From Dubosiella muris (GTDB taxonomy: Bacteria; Bacillota_I; Bacilli_A; Erysipelotrichales; Erysipelotrichaceae), in contig NZ_SRYG01000002.1 in assembly GCF_004793885.1 (NCBI RefSeq), forward strand, positions 1 through 64,000: DNA of 64,000 nucleotides, given 5' to 3'. The position numbers and the translations under genes were made by a program. The stretch's first letter is position 1. Each line of letters begins with the position of its first letter. Below, piece after piece: positions 61,030 through 64,000 of the stretch. The notes under the pieces are model-generated. The model saw nothing but the letters and a program-made list of their open reading frames with translations. It did not search any database and was not told the DNA's origin.

Positions 61030-61384
61030 AGCCGACGTGCCTTTCGATTGCCGTCATGACGCGCTCGTATTCCGTTTTCAGCTCGTCTGCTTTCGCCGCT
61101 CCTTCATCGCTCCATCCAAAACGGAAAAGCTCGCAAAGCGTGTCGGCTTTTTGGTATAAAGCCGTCATACTTAAGTTTTGCGCCACGCCTTTGATCGTAT
61201 GCAAAGCCAGGAACGCGGCCTTGTCGTCATGCGCCGCGATGGCCGCTTCAAACCGGGAAAAGCTGGGATCGTCCGCGAACTTTCGCAAAAATTTAACGAT
61301 GAGCCGATCCGCGCGCAGGCGGCGCTTCGCTTCCTCGTAGTCGCCATCCATCGCTTTATAACATTGTTCCAAATTCATATTCAT
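61019..61384 (-). CDS. Stand-alone Hpt phosphotransfer protein
   Basis: The protein has 121 residues, all helical. The phosphorylated His is H62 in LHTIKGVAQNLSM. It would carry phosphate from the hybrid kinase receivers to the response regulator next door. It overlaps the kinase gene by 11 bases and the regulator gene by four, so all three are coupled. Confidence 0.9.
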   Translation of the reverse strand: MNMNLEQCYKAMDGDYEEAKRRLRADRLIVKFLRKFADDPSFSRFEAAIAAHDDKAAFLALHTIKGVAQNLSMTALYQKADTLCELFRFGWSDEGAAKADELKTEYERVMTAIERHVGYEA

Positions 61385-63375
61385 TCCTCTTGGGCAAGAT
61401 GGTCGATTCGATACGCGTTCTTGCCGCTTTTCTTCACTTCATACAACAGCCGGTCCGCGGTTTCAAACAAGACGTCGTAATCGCGGGCGCACGTTTCGGT
61501 CGTCGCGACCCCGACGCTTGTTTGAATCGGATATCCTTTGTATTCGCCTTGAATGCTATGGAAAATCCGGTCGATCACCGGCGTAATGTGGTCGTGGTAC
61601 TGCAAAAACACAACAAACTCGTCCCCGCCGATGCGCGCGGCCACGTCGTAGGAACGAATACAGCGCGTGATACGGCTGGCGAGTGTTTGCAGCACCTCGT
61701 CGCCAAATTTATGGCCGTTTTCATCGTTGGCCGTTTTAAAGTTGTCCAGGTCGATAATCATCAGGGCGAAATGGTCGTTCGTCTTTTCATCCAGCCGCGA
61801 CTGAATGAGCACCGGCGCGTACGCTTTATTCACCAGGCCGGTCAGCCCGTCGTGGTGGGCGCTGCGCTCCAGCGCCTCCCGCTTCACTTTTTCGTCATGG
61901 ACATCCACGATCAATCCAAAGTAGCCATGGCATTCCTCCTCGTTGAAAATGCCATGCAAAATAAAGTTGAACCAGTGCGGCTCCCCATTTTCCTGAAGCG
62001 CCAGCTCCAGTTCGCATTCCGGTCGCTCCCACGAAAGCTGGCGGATTCGATCGCACAGGCGTTCAATGTTATCCTGTCCGAGCACCGCCATGAGATCGGG
62101 CTGGTCGAGCGGGTCGGCGATGACGAAGTCCAGGTTAAACTTATGGGCGGCCAGCATGCTAAGCGTAAGCACGGGTGGACTGAAGGTGTACTCGAACCGC
62201 ATTTCCTGCGAGCGGCTCGTGTAAAACGCGTACTTGGTGCGTTCGTACACCAAATTCGAAATCGACTTCTCGTTGTAAACCGGCGCGCTCGTGGACAAGG
62301 ACGAAGGATCGGCGGACGCGGATGGATCCGGGCCGAAATCGACTTGTTTCAACCGGCGGCGGGCGCGTTCCAGACAACGCAGCAGCCGCTGGGAAAAGCA
62401 GCCGCATTCCCCGTTCAAAATCATGGTCAGCGCCTGTTCGGGCGAAAAGGCTTTTTTATACACCCGCTCTTCCGTCAAGGCGTCGTACACGTCGGCAAGC
62501 GCGACAACCTGGGCCGAGATTGGAATTTGCTCGCCTACCAGGTGGTCCGGATAGCCTTTGCCGTCGTAGCGTTCGTGGTGCCAGCGCGCGATTTCGATCG
62601 CGGTTTTTACAAGCTCGTCATGCTGGTAGCTTGGCACCTTTTCCAGCATTTGGGCCCCGTAAATTGTATGGCGCTTCATTTGCTCGAATTCCTCGTCCGT
62701 CAGCCGGCCGGGCTTGTTCAGGATTTTCTCGTCGATCGACATTTTTCCGACATCGTGAAGGGCCGAAGCGAGCGCGATACGCTCGATTTGCTCGTCGTCC
62801 ATCGTGAAGGTCGGATCCATGGCGCGCAGTTCCGTGAGCAGCAGCTTCGTCATCGCCCGCACATTCAAGACGTGCCGGCCCGACTCCTCGTTGCGGAACT
62901 CGACAATGTGGCTCAGGATGTTGATCAGCATGTTGCTTTGGCGCGTTTTTTCCTGCACCTGGGCGGCGACAAGCCGTTCGAGATGTTTTTGGCGCGCGTC
63001 GAGCAAAATCATGTTTTCGACCCGGTGCGTGACGATCGAGGCGTCAAACGGCCGGGAAATGAAGTCGTACACGCCAAGGTCGTACGCCTTATGAATGTAG
63101 TCGGCGCCGGTTTCCGCGGAAATCATGATGACGGACAACTGCGCGTTCCATCCGCGTTCCCGCATGACTTCCAGCACCTCGAAGCCATCCATTTCCGGCA
63201 TCATGTAGTCAAGCAAAACGAGCGAGAGTTCGAATCCGTGATCGTTCATAAGCCGGATCGCCTCTTTACCGTCTCCCGCTTCGATCAAGTCGTATTTGTC
63301 TTCGAGCATATCCGTTAAAATGAGGCGGTTGATTTCCGAGTCGTCGACAATGAGCACTTTAGGTTTAAACGACAT
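61381..63375 (-). CDS. Response regulator with REC, HD-GYP, PAS-like and GGDEF domains
   Basis: The protein has 664 residues. Receiver: D56 in LVLLDYMMPEMDG. HD-GYP phosphodiesterase (about 150-325): ALHDVGKMSID and HHERYDGKGYP, both complete. A PAS-like domain (about 370-500). GGDEF cyclase (about 510-660): ARIGGDEFVVFL, with RSYD five residues before it, which is an intact inhibitory RxxD site. It could therefore both make and break cyclic-di-GMP under phosphorelay control. Its start overlaps the pilT-like gene by 11 bases. GAAGGAAAAAAAGCTCC precedes the ATG. Confidence 0.92.
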   Translation of the reverse strand: MSFKPKVLIVDDSEINRLILTDMLEDKYDLIEAGDGKEAIRLMNDHGFELSLVLLDYMMPEMDGFEVLEVMRERGWNAQLSVIMISAETGADYIHKAYDLGVYDFISRPFDASIVTHRVENMILLDARQKHLERLVAAQVQEKTRQSNMLINILSHIVEFRNEESGRHVLNVRAMTKLLLTELRAMDPTFTMDDEQIERIALASALHDVGKMSIDEKILNKPGRLTDEEFEQMKRHTIYGAQMLEKVPSYQHDELVKTAIEIARWHHERYDGKGYPDHLVGEQIPISAQVVALADVYDALTEERVYKKAFSPEQALTMILNGECGCFSQRLLRCLERARRRLKQVDFGPDPSASADPSSLSTSAPVYNEKSISNLVYERTKYAFYTSRSQEMRFEYTFSPPVLTLSMLAAHKFNLDFVIADPLDQPDLMAVLGQDNIERLCDRIRQLSWERPECELELALQENGEPHWFNFILHGIFNEEECHGYFGLIVDVHDEKVKREALERSAHHDGLTGLVNKAYAPVLIQSRLDEKTNDHFALMIIDLDNFKTANDENGHKFGDEVLQTLASRITRCIRSYDVAARIGGDEFVVFLQYHDHITPVIDRIFHSIQGEYKGYPIQTSVGVATTETCARDYDVLFETADRLLYEVKKSGKNAYRIDHLAQEE

Positions 63376-64000
63376 GGAGCTTTTTTTCCTTCAGCTTTCT
63401 GGAAAGCGTCGTTTTGTCCTGAGCGTACGCGATCGCGCTGTCGCGCGTGATCCTGCCCGCGTTGAACAAGGCGAGCAGCGCGTTGTCCATCGTTTGCATG
63501 CCGCCTTCCTGGCTGGAAAAGATCACGTTGTCGATTTGATGGATCTTTCCTTCCCGAATCAGGTTGGCGATCGCCGGCGTGACGATCATGACTTCGAAGG
63601 CGGGTACGAGCGTGCCGTCGATACCGGGCACAAGCTGCTGGCTGACCACCGCTTTGAGCACCATGGACAGCTGGACGCGGATTTGCGCCTGCTGGTTGGC
63701 CGGAAACGTGTCGATGATCCGGTCAATCGTTTTCGCGGCCCCCAGGGTGTGGAGCGTCGACAGCAAAAGCTGGCCGGTTTCCGCCGCGGTCAGGGCCGTT
63801 TGAATCGTGTCGAAGTCCCGCATTTCCCCGAGCAAAATCGTATTGGGGGTTTGGCGCAGCGCCGCCCGCAGCGCCGAGGCGTAGTCTTGGGTGTCCAGAC
63901 TGATTTCGCGCTGGGAAATCAAACAGTTTTTGTGCGGGTGGATGAATTCGATTGGATCCTCCAGAGTGATAATGTGGCCGGTTTTCGTCCGGTTGATTTC
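63365..64000 (-). CDS. pilT: PilT-like type IV pilus retraction ATPase (3' part only)
   Basis: The visible 211 residues are the C-terminal two-thirds of a PilT/GspE-family ATPase; the start and Walker A lie beyond base 64000. Seen are the Asp box ITLEDPIEFIH, Walker B region TILLGEMRDFDTIQTALTAAETGQL, His box LLSTLHTLGAAKTIDRIID and VVSQQLVP. PilT pulls pili back for twitching motility. It is co-transcribed with the cyclic-di-GMP regulator, suggesting joint control of surface movement. Confidence 0.88.
   Translation of the reverse strand, partial: EINRTKTGHIITLEDPIEFIHPHKNCLISQREISLDTQDYASALRAALRQTPNTILLGEMRDFDTIQTALTAAETGQLLLSTLHTLGAAKTIDRIIDTFPANQQAQIRVQLSMVLKAVVSQQLVPGIDGTLVPAFEVMIVTPAIANLIREGKIHQIDNVIFSSQEGGMQTMDNALLALFNAGRITRDSAIAYAQDKTTLSRKLKEKKLHVV

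Noticed and set aside
61390-63318. 642-codon plus-strand frame opposite the HD-GYP/GGDEF gene
   Set aside because: Shadow frame without initiation signals or recognisable domains.

Overview
The window reads as chromosomal DNA of a low-to-moderate GC Gram-positive bacterium (Bacillota). The evidence is the MurT/GatD lipid II amidation pair, an Asp23-nusB-xseAB-ispA-dxs-tlyA-recN cluster, AGGAGG-type ribosome binding sites, lipoproteins with a clean lipobox, type III glutamine synthetase and two DegV proteins. The NfnAB-type oxidoreductase pair and larE/larB suggest an anaerobic fermenter. The recN cluster lacks the argR, folD, spoIVB and spo0A genes found there in Bacillus. A non-sporulating, Erysipelotrichia-like gut bacterium is my best guess, but this is inference. 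I saw no rRNA, tRNA, CRISPR array or insertion sequence.

Region by region. 0-2.7 kb is accessory: a LytTR-PAS regulator, an orphan RNA gene, and an overlapping DUF5131/Mrr-like nuclease pair. 2.8-5.3 kb has a divergent peptide deformylase, a cation/proton antiporter and a TtcA-like thiolase. 5.3-18.7 kb is a long plus-strand run: truB, ribF, Asp23, nusB, xseA, xseB, ispA, dxs, tlyA, recN, dinB, a TrmN6-like methyltransferase, a Xer recombinase, an Mrp ATPase and a YgjP-like peptidase, mostly with overlapping ends. 19-25.9 kb has a TetR/MATE divergon, ppk1, larE-larB, a second orphan RNA antisense to the larB end, and an orphan RNA polymerase alpha-CTD-like protein. 26-37.3 kb has purC-purB, murT-gatD, two degV genes, ogt, a frameshifted P-loop gene, an MFS transporter, a DUF1836 regulator with a palindrome in front of the second degV, a lipoprotein and a hydrolase. 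37.3-37.8 kb is a gene-free stretch that may be an element scar.

37.8-48.8 kb is mostly minus strand: YccF, an alkylsulfatase-like MBL protein, a catalytically altered VanY-like protein, hup, gpsA, der, cmk, a tail-anchored protein, efp, a third orphan RNA, the NfnAB-like pair and an AAC(3)-family protein. 48.8-58.4 kb carries a zinc phospholipase C-like protein, a DUF2779 protein, an AI-2E transporter, pyrG, glnA type III, two paralogous small lipoproteins and a LUD protein. The right end (58.5-64 kb) is a tightly overlapped minus-strand set: pilT-like ATPase, a REC/HD-GYP/GGDEF response regulator, an Hpt protein and a double-receiver hybrid histidine kinase. It looks like a complete phosphorelay coupling an external signal to cyclic-di-GMP and type IV pili.

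Most start codons were reset from the longest ORF by ribosome binding site position, stop-start overlap or promoter position; each entry says where.
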